A stretch of DNA of 61,151 bases from Phycisphaerales bacterium (GCA_020639095.1 JACKHH010000022.1:1-61151); one strand, 5' to 3'. Shown: positions 27,042-37,101, numbered from the stretch's first letter. A program made the numbers and translations. The notes: generated by a model from the letters alone, not told the origin.

Positions 27042-29972
27042 ATGCGCAAGTCCACGTTTATTGCCGTCACACTCTGTTCGGTCGCAAGTGCGCTTGCGGA
27101 CGTGCAATACAGCTTTGTGCTCGAACCGGACCAGGTCGTTCCGCCAACGGCGAGCATTGGCGCCGGTGTTGGCGTCGCAACGCTGAACACCGCGGAAACG
27201 CAGGTGGTTTTTTCAATCCAGCACGGGTTGCAGGGCGCAACGGCGGCCACCGTGCGCAACAATGAACGCGGCGCCAACGGCCCCGTCCTGTTCACGCTGA
27301 ACTACGTCAACAGCAACTCGTTCAACGGCACGTGGGCCATCAACTCAAGCGGTGTCGTCGAACTCAAGGCCGGTCGCCTTTACGTGCAGATCGACACCGA
27401 CACCGGCACGTATCCCAACGGGGAAATCCGCGGGCAGATCGATCTCAACCCCAACCCCGAACCCGGAGACGTGATCATCTCCGAGATCATGTACAACCCG
27501 GCGTCCGTGGAGGGCGATTTCGACAACGGCGTCTTCACGTCGAACGCGGAGTGGATCGAGCTGTTCAACACCACCTACACCGACATTCAAATCGGCGGCT
27601 GGTTTTTTCAGGACGAAGACGTTGACACGAACAACGACGCCTGCACGCCGATGCAGAGCGGGACCTTTCCCGATTTCGTGCTGCGCTCGTTCGAAGTCGT
27701 CGTCGTGATTCCCGACGGCGCGGAAGTATTCGGTGAGGTCCCGAGCGTCGCGGACTTCAAGGCCGCGTGGAATCTCAGCGCCAGCCACAATGTCATTCAA
27801 TTGAATTCCAACGGGACCGCCGGTGGCGCCATCGTCGGCAGGAACCTCTCGAATGATCCGGTCAACGACACCTTCGACGTGAATGATCTTCCGCTGAACG
27901 CCCCCTTCTGGATCCCCTGCGATCCCGAGGGATTCGAGCGCCCCGACAACGAAATCGTCACGCTCAACGACGGCACCCAGATCATCGACGTGGTGAACTA
28001 CGACGATGCGTTCCCGTTTACGTCGGTGTGGCCCGATGCCGCCGGATACAACAGCATCAGTCTGGTACCCAACGACTACCCGAGCGCAACAATCTTCGAC
28101 AGCTACACGGCTGAGGGTAACGACGACGGCGCGAACTGGATTGCGCACGAAATCGGCGACGACGCGAACGGCTACGAGCAGGTCAATGCCGTCGGCGTGT
28201 ACGGTGGCGCCGACGTCGGTTCGCCCTGCCGCCTGCTCGGTACCGGTGCGGGCAACCTACCGCCCACCGCGGTTTCGGCGCAGATTCTCACGTCACCGGG
28301 CGCGACCGAAGAAATCTTCATGGAAGCGACCGACCGCACGCGGCCCTTCTTTGGACTGCTGCTGTTCATCATCAAGACGCTGCCGCAGAACGGTCAGCTC
28401 ATCGACGTCGCGTCGAACAAAGTCATCACGCCCGCGATGCTGGGCAGCACCGGCTATCTCATGCCGCGCATTCCGTTCAACCACGTTCGCTACATCAACA
28501 ACGGAACGTGTGGCATCGATTCCTTTACGTTCGCATCAAACGACGGATTGATTCAGTCCCAACCGGTGCCGGTCGATTTGTTCGTGCAATGCGGCGACGT
28601 GGTCATCACCGAAATCATGTACAACCCCGACTCGTTCGAGGACGTTCCGTCGCTCGCCGAGTGGGTTGAGCTTTACAACACGACCGATCATCCGATCGAT
28701 CTCGCGGGTTGGTACATCGCGGACAATCTCACGCGCAGCGGCGATCTGCCCTCGTACATCCTCGGCGCGGGTGCGACGGTTGCGGTGATTCCGCCCGCGG
28801 GCGATTCGTTTGAGTTCGCGACGGCTTGGTCGGCGCCGATGGTGAAACTTTCGACGACTGGTGAAACCGGTATCGGCGGGTCTGTTGCCGGCTCGAATCT
28901 GAACAACTCGGGCGAAGCGCTGCGATTGATGGCGCCGGGCGGCAGTGTGCCAAAGGTCCACGATGCCGTGTTCTACTTCAGCGGCTTTGAGGATCCCGCT
29001 TGGCCCGCACTAAGCCCCGATGGACCGAGCATTTACGTGCTGCCATCGGCTGGCTATACCGCCGAATCCAACGACGATCCCGCAGCCTGGGCTGAGTCGT
29101 CCAGCGGGATCGATGGTGCGTACTTTGTCTCGCCGACCAATATCTATGACGGCGTCGACCAGGGTTCGCCCGGGTATCTCGAAGGCGTCGTGCAAGGCTC
29201 GTGCAACACCGGTGGTCCGATGCGTGACGGCAACGGCGACGGGTTCGTTGATCTCGCGGACTTCGCGCACTTCGCGCTGTGCATGAGCGGCCCGGGTGCG
29301 AGTTCGCCGCTGAACTGCGGGTGCTTCGATTTCGATCTGGACGCGGACGTTGACCTGCGCGACTTCGACGGCATGCAGCGCAACCTTTCGCTGCCCATCG
29401 GCACTGCCGAAGACGGAGTCATCATCAGCGAAATCCTCGACGGCACGCTGAGCGGCGGCGAACCCAAGTTTGTGGAAATCACCAATTGCAGCGAAGCGCC
29501 GATCAACCTGGCAAACTTCCGCGTCGCGCTGTACGCCAACGGCAGTGTGTCTGAGAATTTCCAGAGCATGGACTACGGCGACATGGTCGGTTCGCTTCCG
29601 GTCGGCGAAAGCTTCGTGATCGCCAACACCGCCAATGGTCCCGGCGACTCCTTCGCCGCGGTGTACGGCTTTGAAGCCGACCTGTACCACGACGTCGCCA
29701 ACGGCAACGGCAACGATGTTTATCGCCTATTGCGCACGGACAACATCGGTGGCGATATCGTGATCGATGCCTATGGCTCGCTCGGTGTTGATGGTACCGG
29801 CACAAGTTGGGAGTACCTCGACAGCCACGCGGAGTCGCTCCCCGGCCGGTCCCCCAATGGCGGCATCTTCAACGATGCGGATTGGTCGATCGACGGCGCC
29901 AACGCCTTCGACGGCTTCTCACCGGCACAGCTCGACACAGCGACAACAGCAGGCACACACACCTGCAACTAG
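27042..29972 (+). CDS. Secreted CHRD, lamin-tail and dockerin-like multidomain protein
   Basis: The product has 976 residues. A signal peptide (MRKSTFIAVTLCSVASALA) is followed by a CHRD domain (about 20-140, ending YPNGEIRGQIDLN). Three lamin-tail-like domains begin at GDVIISEIMYNPAS (about 144), GDVVITEIMYNPDS (about 520) and DGVIISEILDG (about 790). A dockerin-like pair (DGNGDGFVDLADFAHF and DFDLDADVDLRDFDGM) sits before the third lamin-tail domain rather than at the end. Bacterial lamin-tail domains occur in secreted, often surface or calcium-associated proteins. No catalytic motif is seen. GGGGGGAA lies about nine bases before the ATG. Confidence 0.85.
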   Translation: MRKSTFIAVTLCSVASALADVQYSFVLEPDQVVPPTASIGAGVGVATLNTAETQVVFSIQHGLQGATAATVRNNERGANGPVLFTLNYVNSNSFNGTWAINSSGVVELKAGRLYVQIDTDTGTYPNGEIRGQIDLNPNPEPGDVIISEIMYNPASVEGDFDNGVFTSNAEWIELFNTTYTDIQIGGWFFQDEDVDTNNDACTPMQSGTFPDFVLRSFEVVVVIPDGAEVFGEVPSVADFKAAWNLSASHNVIQLNSNGTAGGAIVGRNLSNDPVNDTFDVNDLPLNAPFWIPCDPEGFERPDNEIVTLNDGTQIIDVVNYDDAFPFTSVWPDAAGYNSISLVPNDYPSATIFDSYTAEGNDDGANWIAHEIGDDANGYEQVNAVGVYGGADVGSPCRLLGTGAGNLPPTAVSAQILTSPGATEEIFMEATDRTRPFFGLLLFIIKTLPQNGQLIDVASNKVITPAMLGSTGYLMPRIPFNHVRYINNGTCGIDSFTFASNDGLIQSQPVPVDLFVQCGDVVITEIMYNPDSFEDVPSLAEWVELYNTTDHPIDLAGWYIADNLTRSGDLPSYILGAGATVAVIPPAGDSFEFATAWSAPMVKLSTTGETGIGGSVAGSNLNNSGEALRLMAPGGSVPKVHDAVFYFSGFEDPAWPALSPDGPSIYVLPSAGYTAESNDDPAAWAESSSGIDGAYFVSPTNIYDGVDQGSPGYLEGVVQGSCNTGGPMRDGNGDGFVDLADFAHFALCMSGPGASSPLNCGCFDFDLDADVDLRDFDGMQRNLSLPIGTAEDGVIISEILDGTLSGGEPKFVEITNCSEAPINLANFRVALYANGSVSENFQSMDYGDMVGSLPVGESFVIANTANGPGDSFAAVYGFEADLYHDVANGNGNDVYRLLRTDNIGGDIVIDAYGSLGVDGTGTSWEYLDSHAESLPGRSPNGGIFNDADWSIDGANAFDGFSPAQLDTATTAGTHTCN

Positions 29973-30108
29973 TCGCTGGGTGATCGATCCCCGTTATTTC
30001 CGGACTCAATCCCCCTCACTAGCAGCGATTTGCGTTCTGGTTGCGCGGCGGTAGATTCTGCCCCGGCCGCGATGGTCACATGCTTTACAACAACAGGAGA
30101 CAGTCGTG

Positions 30109-31284
30109 ATGAAACTCTCAAACCGCGTCCAAGCTCTGGCGGAGTCCGCCACCCTGGCAGTCACCGCGAAGGCGGCTGCCATGAAAGCCCAAGGTATCGA
30201 TGTGCTCAGCTTCGGCGCCGGTGAACCCGACTTCGACACGCCGCAGAACGTCAAGGACGCAGCCATCGCAGCCATCACAGGCGGCAAGACGAAATACGCG
30301 AAGCCCGCGCACGGCATTCCCGAAGCGAAAGCCGCCGTCTGCACCAAGCTCAAGCGCGAGAACGGCTTGGATTACGAACCGTCGCAGGTGATCGTGACGG
30401 CTGGTGGCAAGATGGCGTGCGCGCTGGCGATCCAGGCGTTGATCGACGACGGCGATGAAGTGATCATTCCGGTGCCCTACTGGGTGAGCTATCCGGAGAT
30501 GGTCAAACTTGCCGGTGGCGTGCCTGTGTACATTGAGGGCAACGATAAGAACGACTTCAAGATCACGCCCGAGCAACTCGCGTCGGCCATCACCCCGAAG
30601 ACGCGGATGCTCATCTTCAACTCACCGAGCAACCCTGGCGGATTCACCTATTCACCGGACGAGGTGAAGGCGCTGGCAGCCGTCACTGCGGGCAAGGACC
30701 TGGTCGTGCTTTCCGATGAAATCTACGACCGCCTGCTCTACGGCGATCAGAAGTTCATCAGCTTCGCCGCGTGTTCGCCGCAGGCGTACGCACAAACGCT
30801 GACGGTCAACGGCGGGTCGAAGACCTATTCGATGACCGGCTGGCGTATCGGGTACGTAGCGGGCGATGCCGCGATCATCAAAGCCATGGCGAAGCTGCAA
30901 TCGCAAAGCACCAGCGGCGCGTGTACGTTTGTGCAGCACGGGCTGGCGGAAGCGCTGACCGGCTCGCAGGACACGGTGGTGAAGATGCGTGCGGCATTCG
31001 AGGAACGCGCGACGCGGATTCATGCACGGCTCAACGCGATGCCGGGCGTCACCTGCAACCGCCCGACCGGTGCGTTCTACGTTTTCCCCAACGTATCCGG
31101 CGCATACGCCAAGCTGGGCGTGAAGGGCTCGGTCGAGTTCGCCGCCAAGGTGCTTGAAGAAGCCAAGGTCGCGGTCGTTCCCGGCATCGCCTTCGGCAGC
31201 GACGACCACGTGCGTTTCAGTTTCGCGTGCAGCATGGAGCAGATTGACGCGGGTTTGGATCGGGTGGCGAAGTTGCTCGGCTGA
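30109..31284 (+). CDS. PLP-dependent class I aminotransferase (aspartate aminotransferase-like)
   Basis: The 391-residue product starts at ATG 30109, immediately after a GTG at 30106, with AGGAGA 11 bases upstream. Fold-type I features: substrate loop SFGAGEPDFDTP, NPGG (N176), DEIYDRLLY (D203, Y206) and the PLP lysine in GGSKTYSMTGWR (K238), with the C-terminal carboxylate Arg in VRFSFA. The family moves the amino group between aspartate (or related amino acids, including prephenate in some members) and 2-oxoglutarate in the cytoplasm. Exact specificity is not readable from sequence. It is a single gene between secreted-protein genes. Confidence 0.92.
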   Translation: MKLSNRVQALAESATLAVTAKAAAMKAQGIDVLSFGAGEPDFDTPQNVKDAAIAAITGGKTKYAKPAHGIPEAKAAVCTKLKRENGLDYEPSQVIVTAGGKMACALAIQALIDDGDEVIIPVPYWVSYPEMVKLAGGVPVYIEGNDKNDFKITPEQLASAITPKTRMLIFNSPSNPGGFTYSPDEVKALAAVTAGKDLVVLSDEIYDRLLYGDQKFISFAACSPQAYAQTLTVNGGSKTYSMTGWRIGYVAGDAAIIKAMAKLQSQSTSGACTFVQHGLAEALTGSQDTVVKMRAAFEERATRIHARLNAMPGVTCNRPTGAFYVFPNVSGAYAKLGVKGSVEFAAKVLEEAKVAVVPGIAFGSDDHVRFSFACSMEQIDAGLDRVAKLLG

Positions 31285-31337
31285 CCGTGTCGCAGACTGC
31301 TCCCGTATTCGTCGCTGATATCATCATCAAGTCGTTC

Positions 31338-31374
31338 GGGGTGGCACTGACAAGCTCTGCTTGTCAGCGGCCTC
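31338..31374. repeat. Family A palindrome (CTGACAAGC...GCTTGTCAG)
   Basis: CTGACAAGC-TCT-GCTTGTCAG is preceded by GGGTGGCA, as at 3872. It lies in the short gap between the aminotransferase and the GH20 gene. Confidence 0.8.
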
Positions 31375-31419
31375 CCGTTCGGGTATGCGCTGTGCGCGAT
31401 GCGAATTCCCGAGCGATCA

Positions 31420-34239
31420 ATGTGCAACCGCAGGCGAGTGCGGCTGGTCGGCGTGGCGCTGATCGCGTTCGCGTTTTACATGTCCCTCCCGTTACCCGCG
31501 CTTGCTGTCGATGACGCGGTCCTTGAGGTTGGATCGTTGCGACTGGAGTATGCGTCGCAGCCCGTGGGGATGCGTGTTTGGTTTGACGGCATTGCGGTTA
31601 TATCCAGCAGCGAATTGATCGTAACCACACCGGCATGGTCGCCGGACTACTACGTGGGGCCATCCGCTGATGCGGTGGTTGTCGCAGCGCGCACGATCGC
31701 ATCCGATGCTGCGACGCTGACCATCACGCATCGCGACGCGGACGACGCGTTCGTCGCGACGGAGACGATCACAGTCGGGGCGGACGACACCATCGTGCAG
31801 ACATTGGAGGCGCGGTTCAATGGACCTGCCGACTCAGCGCTCATGCAGTGGCGCATCGCGGCGCTCAATCCCAGCATCCTTGTCGGGCGCGATCTGACGA
31901 TCATTGATGCCGGCGGCGCGTTGACGAAGCGTGTCTTTCCCGTTGCACCGCAGGCGGTCGATCCGCCGCTCGCGCGCGGGTTCGCGGAAGTGCGTTCCAT
32001 TACTCGGGCTGGGCTTCTATTCATCCACGTGGACAGCCCGAGTCCGCTGACGCTATGCGACTATCGCGCGTCGCACTGGGCGGACACGCGTTCGCCCTGC
32101 TTCTGGTTCGGCGACATGGGAACCACGCTCGAACGGGGTGTGACGGTGCGTTATCACATTCGCTACGAATTCCATAAAATGGCCCGCCGTATGGCTCGCC
32201 AGAGCGAAAAGCGATCGACCATCGCAACACACGCGTGCAACGACGCGCTGATTCCGGCGCGGGCGGTCGCACCGCGCGTGATTCCCACGCCGAAGGAATT
32301 GGAACGCCTGCCGGGCACCGTCGTCTTTTCCGCGTTGCCGGATTCACTGCTTGTCGGGCCTGACGCGAAGCAGCCCTGGTCCGATGCGCATCTTGAACTA
32401 CGTCGATGCTGGACGTCTTTGCTTGCGGATAGCGGCGGCGAGACCACTACTGTACTGCTTCGCTTTGCGGACGCTGGCAGCGATTGGATCCCACCGGCTG
32501 AGGGATATGAACTGGTCGTTGAGCCAAGCGGCATCGCCATCACTGCCGCCGACGCCACTGGATTTCTCAATGCCGTGCAAACTTTGAAGCAACTGTCCTG
32601 GCTCGACGCGGACGGGCGGATGCACGTGCACTGCGTGCGCATTCGCGATTGGCCCGCCCTGCCGTTTCGCGGCATACACCTCTTCACCGGCGGGCACGGC
32701 ACAGACCTGCACGAACGCCTGATTCGCGACGTCATCGCCGCGACGAAGTTCAACCATCTCGTCATCGAATCCGAGTACATCGCGTGGGACGCGTTCCCCG
32801 AGTTGCATCATTCTCGGTTCGGGATGAGCAAGGACGAGGTGCGGACGATTCTCCGCACTTGTCGCGACCTGGGCGTCGAAGTCATCCCGCTCATTCAGAC
32901 GCTGGGCCACTGCGACTGGATTTTCGCGAGCGGCCAACACCTCAACCTTGCGGAAGACCCCGACGCGCGCTGGGCGTATTGCGTCACCAATCCCGCGACG
33001 TACGATCTGATTTTCAAGGTGTACGCGGAGGCGCTGGAACTCTTCAAACCGCGCACCATGCACATCGGCCACGACGAGTACGCCGATCGCGGGCGCGTGC
33101 CTTATCGCGAATCGAGTAAGCCCTACAGCGTCGAGCAGCTCTTCATGATGGATACGCTGAAGCTGCACGCGTGGCTGCGCGAACGCGGCGTGGGCGTGAT
33201 GATGTGGGGCGACATGCTGCTCGCGCAGGGCGAAGCAGCCGATGCCTGTCACGCCAAGTCACCGGCAGCGGCGGCAGAATTGCGCGCGGAACTGCCCGAC
33301 GACGTCGTCGTCGCTGACTGGCACTACGAAGTCGTGCCGCCCGAGCGATACACCAGCCTCGATGTGCTCCAACGCGACGGCAATGCGACGCTCGCAGCCA
33401 CCTGGTTTCGCGAGGGCAACATCATCAACTTTGCACGGGCAGCGCATCAGGCGAAAGCGCGCGGACTATTGCAAACGACGTGGGCGGGTTTTTCGCTCGA
33501 TCCCGAATCGTTCGCCCGCGAACTGCACCAATACTACGCATATGTGCTGGCTGCGGAGGCGGCGTGGAACGCGGACCGCGCGATCGACATGGACCTGCTC
33601 GATGCTGCCGACGCGTTCTTCGAGATGATGGGCATGTCCGCCCTGCCCAACGCGCCACGCAAGGGTTGGGCCGCGGACCTCACCTCGGCTGTCAATCTCT
33701 CGCTGACCGCGCGCGAACCCGGCAACTGGTTTGGCCTGGGACCAGAACACGACCTGTCAGCCGTTCCGGTTGGCAAAACCACAAGGTGGCGCGGCATGCA
33801 AGTACAGGTCGCGGATCGAGATGGTTGCAACGCGGTCGCCATCGCAGGCAAACTCGCGCCGCAAAGGCTCACACTGCCGAGCGTCGTTACCCTGAGCATT
33901 GATCAACCTGCGGACACGCTCATACTGGTCACGACCACAGATTTCCCCTGCGAACAAGGCACGCCAGTAGTATCGGCAGAGGTGCGTTTCAGCGATGACA
34001 CCACGGAACAAATCGACCTGGTTTATGGCGAGAACGTCTTCGCACACACCGACCTGACGCCCTCCGCCAACGCGCCCGCCATCTGGCGCGGCATAACCCG
34101 GGCGGGCACGCCCGTTGTGCTCCGTGCGACGGTGTGGAACCTCAACACGCGCGAACAGCGCATCAAGTCAATGACGCTGCGTTCCGCAAACGCACCGGCA
34201 TCGCTGGTTCTTGTCGCACTCAGCGGCCTTGTCGATTGA
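31420..34239 (+). CDS. GH20-type beta-N-acetylhexosaminidase-like glycosidase, exported
   Basis: This encodes 939 residues from the ATG at 31420 (31399 is the alternative), with a signal peptide ending near LPALAV. A long N-terminal beta-rich region (to about 280) precedes a GH20b-like domain (from VIPTPKELERL) and a TIM barrel beginning RGIHLFTGGHG. The catalytic Asp-Glu pair lies in HIGHDEY (D552, E553); most GH20 enzymes have HIGGDE, so one Gly is His. The family removes terminal GlcNAc or GalNAc by substrate-assisted catalysis. A periplasmic or extracellular role in glycan use is inferred. The C-terminal 200 residues are a beta-sandwich-like accessory region. Confidence 0.85.
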   Translation: MCNRRRVRLVGVALIAFAFYMSLPLPALAVDDAVLEVGSLRLEYASQPVGMRVWFDGIAVISSSELIVTTPAWSPDYYVGPSADAVVVAARTIASDAATLTITHRDADDAFVATETITVGADDTIVQTLEARFNGPADSALMQWRIAALNPSILVGRDLTIIDAGGALTKRVFPVAPQAVDPPLARGFAEVRSITRAGLLFIHVDSPSPLTLCDYRASHWADTRSPCFWFGDMGTTLERGVTVRYHIRYEFHKMARRMARQSEKRSTIATHACNDALIPARAVAPRVIPTPKELERLPGTVVFSALPDSLLVGPDAKQPWSDAHLELRRCWTSLLADSGGETTTVLLRFADAGSDWIPPAEGYELVVEPSGIAITAADATGFLNAVQTLKQLSWLDADGRMHVHCVRIRDWPALPFRGIHLFTGGHGTDLHERLIRDVIAATKFNHLVIESEYIAWDAFPELHHSRFGMSKDEVRTILRTCRDLGVEVIPLIQTLGHCDWIFASGQHLNLAEDPDARWAYCVTNPATYDLIFKVYAEALELFKPRTMHIGHDEYADRGRVPYRESSKPYSVEQLFMMDTLKLHAWLRERGVGVMMWGDMLLAQGEAADACHAKSPAAAAELRAELPDDVVVADWHYEVVPPERYTSLDVLQRDGNATLAATWFREGNIINFARAAHQAKARGLLQTTWAGFSLDPESFARELHQYYAYVLAAEAAWNADRAIDMDLLDAADAFFEMMGMSALPNAPRKGWAADLTSAVNLSLTAREPGNWFGLGPEHDLSAVPVGKTTRWRGMQVQVADRDGCNAVAIAGKLAPQRLTLPSVVTLSIDQPADTLILVTTTDFPCEQGTPVVSAEVRFSDDTTEQIDLVYGENVFAHTDLTPSANAPAIWRGITRAGTPVVLRATVWNLNTREQRIKSMTLRSANAPASLVLVALSGLVD

Positions 34240-34253
34240 TGAAAGCGCGCAAA

Positions 34254-34367
34254 CCCCTCTCCCCTCCGGGAGAGGTTGGGTGAGGGGGAATTTCACGAAT
34301 TGCATCTTGTCAAAACGACGCGTTACCACATGATGCCCTCCCCTTACCCCTCCCAGAGGGAGGGGCG
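34254..34367. repeat. Two CCCCTC-rich palindromic repeats (family E)
   Basis: CCTCTCCCCTCCGGGAGAGG (from 34255) and CCCCTCCCAGAGGGAGGGG (from 34347) are two related palindromes facing each other between convergent genes. No T-tract follows. Confidence 0.7.
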
Positions 34368-34408
34368 TTTGGCATCACCGCAATAACCGGCGTTAAAAGT
34401 CGCAGGTA

Positions 34409-34909
34409 CTATAGCGGAATCGCATCGTCGCCGGAGCCCATCATCGTGAAATCGGCGTTGTCTTCCGGCGCGACCGGGGTCCAGCTTCGCAGGGTTTCTT
34501 CAGGGATTGGGAACGTGAATCGTTCGGGCTCAGACACCCATTCGGGAATGCTGCATGCCGACATGGGGAAATCCGCAAGGCGGTCCTTCATCGGGCGCAT
34601 CTTCGACCGGCCCGCGCTGCGCCGCGACCATTCGTTCCACACGAACGCCTTGACCTCCTGCTCGAGCAGTTCGAGGTCGCGTTTGCGGCAGCACTCGGCG
34701 TAGGTCACGCCCGCTTGTGCGGATTTGCCACAAGGACAGGGATCGCCCGGTGCTGCTTGTCCCAGGCGGCGGTAATAATCCTTCAAGCCGCGAGCGCTGG
34801 GCTGCAGGCGTTTACCAAACTCGTACGCGACGACCGCCAGCGCGACCGCCCCACCCGTTGCACCCAATACCAGTAAACCGTTCATCAGCCGACTCGCCTT
34901 CGTGTTCAT
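34409..34909 (-). CDS. Membrane-anchored SEC-C motif protein
   Basis: The 166-residue product has an N-terminal membrane helix (LLVLGATGGAVALAVVAYEF) and a SEC-C-type zinc site, PCPCGKSAQAGVTYAECC (about 57-74). The rest is a polar domain with no known match. SEC-C motifs are small zinc-binding modules at the C-terminus of SecA and in many unrelated proteins, so a link to secretion cannot be claimed. It begins 17 bases after the ClC gene stop, so the two are probably one operon, which suggests a role at the same membrane. Confidence 0.75.
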   Translation of the reverse strand: MNTKASRLMNGLLVLGATGGAVALAVVAYEFGKRLQPSARGLKDYYRRLGQAAPGDPCPCGKSAQAGVTYAECCRKRDLELLEQEVKAFVWNEWSRRSAGRSKMRPMKDRLADFPMSACSIPEWVSEPERFTFPIPEETLRSWTPVAPEDNADFTMMGSGDDAIPL

Positions 34910-34926
34910 CCGGCGCGCGTGAGCGC

Positions 34927-37101
34927 TTAATCGGTATCTCCGCCGTTGTTTTCCGCGGTATCGCGGCGGCGCATCAGTACAACCAGACGTTGATCGGTCC
35001 GCAAGGGGGTATCGACATCGGGCGGACTTTGCAGCGATCCGTCCGACTGCTCGATGGCCACCACCTGCACGCCATATTCCCGGCGGAAATCGGCTTCCCG
35101 AAGCGACTTGCCGATCGCCTGAAGCGGCACGAAAAGGCGCTGCAATTCATGCTCGCGCGCCGGCGCCATACCGCTGAGCAACTCCTGCAACTGGCCCTCG
35201 CGTTTGATCGCAGCCAGTGCCCGATGCTCCTGCTCGACAAAACGCTCCATCCCTTCAACGTGGCGGCGAACCTTGCGCAGCACCTGGTCGCGCGTCAGCA
35301 TGCCCAACCAACGTCGCTGTGGATCACGCGACATCACCGGCAGCACGTCCTGCGAACCGGCGCGGAAGCGGTTGAGCGCCTCGTACACACTCTCGTCCGG
35401 ATAGACGGCTGCGTAGTTGGTATTCATCATGTCCATCGCGATGATGATATCCACAAGCTGCGGATCGTCGGTGCTGCGAACGATCTCCTCGGTTGAAATC
35501 AACCCGAGCAACTTGCCGTCATTCGCGACCGCGAACACCGGGTGCGTGCCATATTGCACCTGCGTGAGCAGATCGGACAACGGCACCTCCTGCGATACGA
35601 CCGGCTCCCAGTTTTGCTCCATGATTTCGCCAACGCGCCACGACTCGAGCAGGTGGACCATCGCATCGCCAGCGTGCGCGGGCGACTCTGCTGACGAACG
35701 CACCTGCTCATGATTGAGGCCCCAGCGCCGACCAACGACGTACGCGCTGATGCAAACAAGCATCAATGGAACGATCAACCCGTAGCTGCCGGTCATCTCT
35801 GTGACCATGACGATCGCGGCTAGTGGTGTGCGCATGCTGGCTGCCAGCACCCCGCCCATACCCACGGGAATCAGCGCTTCGCGCAGCCCCTCGGGAAAGG
35901 TACCGGGCATCGCGGCTTCACATACCGCGCCGAGACACGCGCCGACGGTTCCGCCAATAAAGACGGCTGGTCCGAGCACCCCGCCCGATGCGCCGCTGCC
36001 CACCGTCAATCCCGTCGCGACGCACTTGACCAACGCGACCGCGGCGAAGAGCGCAGCCCAGGTCCACCAGTTCACGGTGCCCGCTTCCCCGTAGAAACTG
36101 GTGAGCAAACCCGGAGACGTCATTGCGTTTTGCACGAAGCGGTATTGCCCATCCATCACCTGTGGCAGCAGGCACGCGAGCGCTCCGGTCAGCAGCCCCC
36201 CGACCATCGGCGCGAGCCAACGCGGCAATCGCGACTTCGGCAACCACGACGTTTCGACGGTGTGCATGCAGTAGTAGAAGAAGATGCTCACGCATCCGCA
36301 GAGCAAACCGAGAATGGTGTACGGGATCAACTCAATCGGCGACCGGAACGCGAGCGCCGACGCGCCGCGCAACATGTGCTCGCCGGAACCACAGAACACC
36401 ATGAACGTCGAGTAGCCCAAGACCGACGACACGACCGAAGGCACGATGGCTTCGGACTCAAAGTCCGGCTCGCGATAGAGGATGCTCGTGGCGAACAACG
36501 CGCCGCCCAGCGGGCAACGGAAGATAGCACCGATACCAGCCCCACAACCCGCGATCAGCAGCACGCGTCGTTCGCGAGGTGTCACCCCAAACATACGGCC
36601 GATCGTCGAGCCGATGGCTGCGCCGAGCGCGGCGATGGGACCTTCGGGACCTGCCGATCCGCCGCAGGCGATGACCCAGATCGAAGCGATGGCTTTCACC
36701 AATGGCCCACGAAACGGCAGCTTGCCCAAGCCGTGGTGGAACGCACGCACCAACACGTCGGTGCCGTGCCCGATGGACTTCGGGCAAAGGAGACGGACCG
36801 CGATTCCCGAAAGCAACCCACCGGCGGCGGGCAACAGCAGCACGCCCCAGTGAAAACTCAGGATTTTCGAAGAACCCAGGTGCGTGAAGCGACCGACGAG
36901 AAACTCCGTGCCATGCGTCAGCGCTTGTTCAAAGCCAGCCGCCGCGATGCCACCGGCGATACCCGACAGCGCGCCCAGCATCATGAAGCGCCCCCAACGG
37001 GGCAGCCATATGGGCATGGGAATGCGGAAAATCCGCTTGTTCACGTTTCTCGCTCCGGGGAAGTCACGCGGCGCACGTCGGCGGGGAACTCGGTCGATCA
37101 C
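34927..37101 (-). CDS. ClC-family chloride channel/transporter with CBS pair and RCK-C-like tail
   Basis: The frame allows 724 residues. The start is uncertain: the ATG at 37017 (before PIWLPRWGRF) or the GTG at 37044 are both likelier than the first ATG. The membrane domain shows SAGPEGP, which carries the gating Glu, and the GASGGVLGP selectivity segment. About 12 hydrophobic segments are followed by two CBS repeats (about 480-610) and a C-terminal TrkA-C-like domain (about 640-710). ClC proteins conduct or exchange chloride; CBS domains usually bind adenosine nucleotides and regulate them. The RCK-C-like end is less common in ClCs and may bind a further ligand. Inner-membrane location. Confidence 0.9.
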   Translation of the reverse strand: MIDRVPRRRAPRDFPGARNVNKRIFRIPMPIWLPRWGRFMMLGALSGIAGGIAAAGFEQALTHGTEFLVGRFTHLGSSKILSFHWGVLLLPAAGGLLSGIAVRLLCPKSIGHGTDVLVRAFHHGLGKLPFRGPLVKAIASIWVIACGGSAGPEGPIAALGAAIGSTIGRMFGVTPRERRVLLIAGCGAGIGAIFRCPLGGALFATSILYREPDFESEAIVPSVVSSVLGYSTFMVFCGSGEHMLRGASALAFRSPIELIPYTILGLLCGCVSIFFYYCMHTVETSWLPKSRLPRWLAPMVGGLLTGALACLLPQVMDGQYRFVQNAMTSPGLLTSFYGEAGTVNWWTWAALFAAVALVKCVATGLTVGSGASGGVLGPAVFIGGTVGACLGAVCEAAMPGTFPEGLREALIPVGMGGVLAASMRTPLAAIVMVTEMTGSYGLIVPLMLVCISAYVVGRRWGLNHEQVRSSAESPAHAGDAMVHLLESWRVGEIMEQNWEPVVSQEVPLSDLLTQVQYGTHPVFAVANDGKLLGLISTEEIVRSTDDPQLVDIIIAMDMMNTNYAAVYPDESVYEALNRFRAGSQDVLPVMSRDPQRRWLGMLTRDQVLRKVRRHVEGMERFVEQEHRALAAIKREGQLQELLSGMAPAREHELQRLFVPLQAIGKSLREADFRREYGVQVVAIEQSDGSLQSPPDVDTPLRTDQRLVVLMRRRDTAENNGGDTD

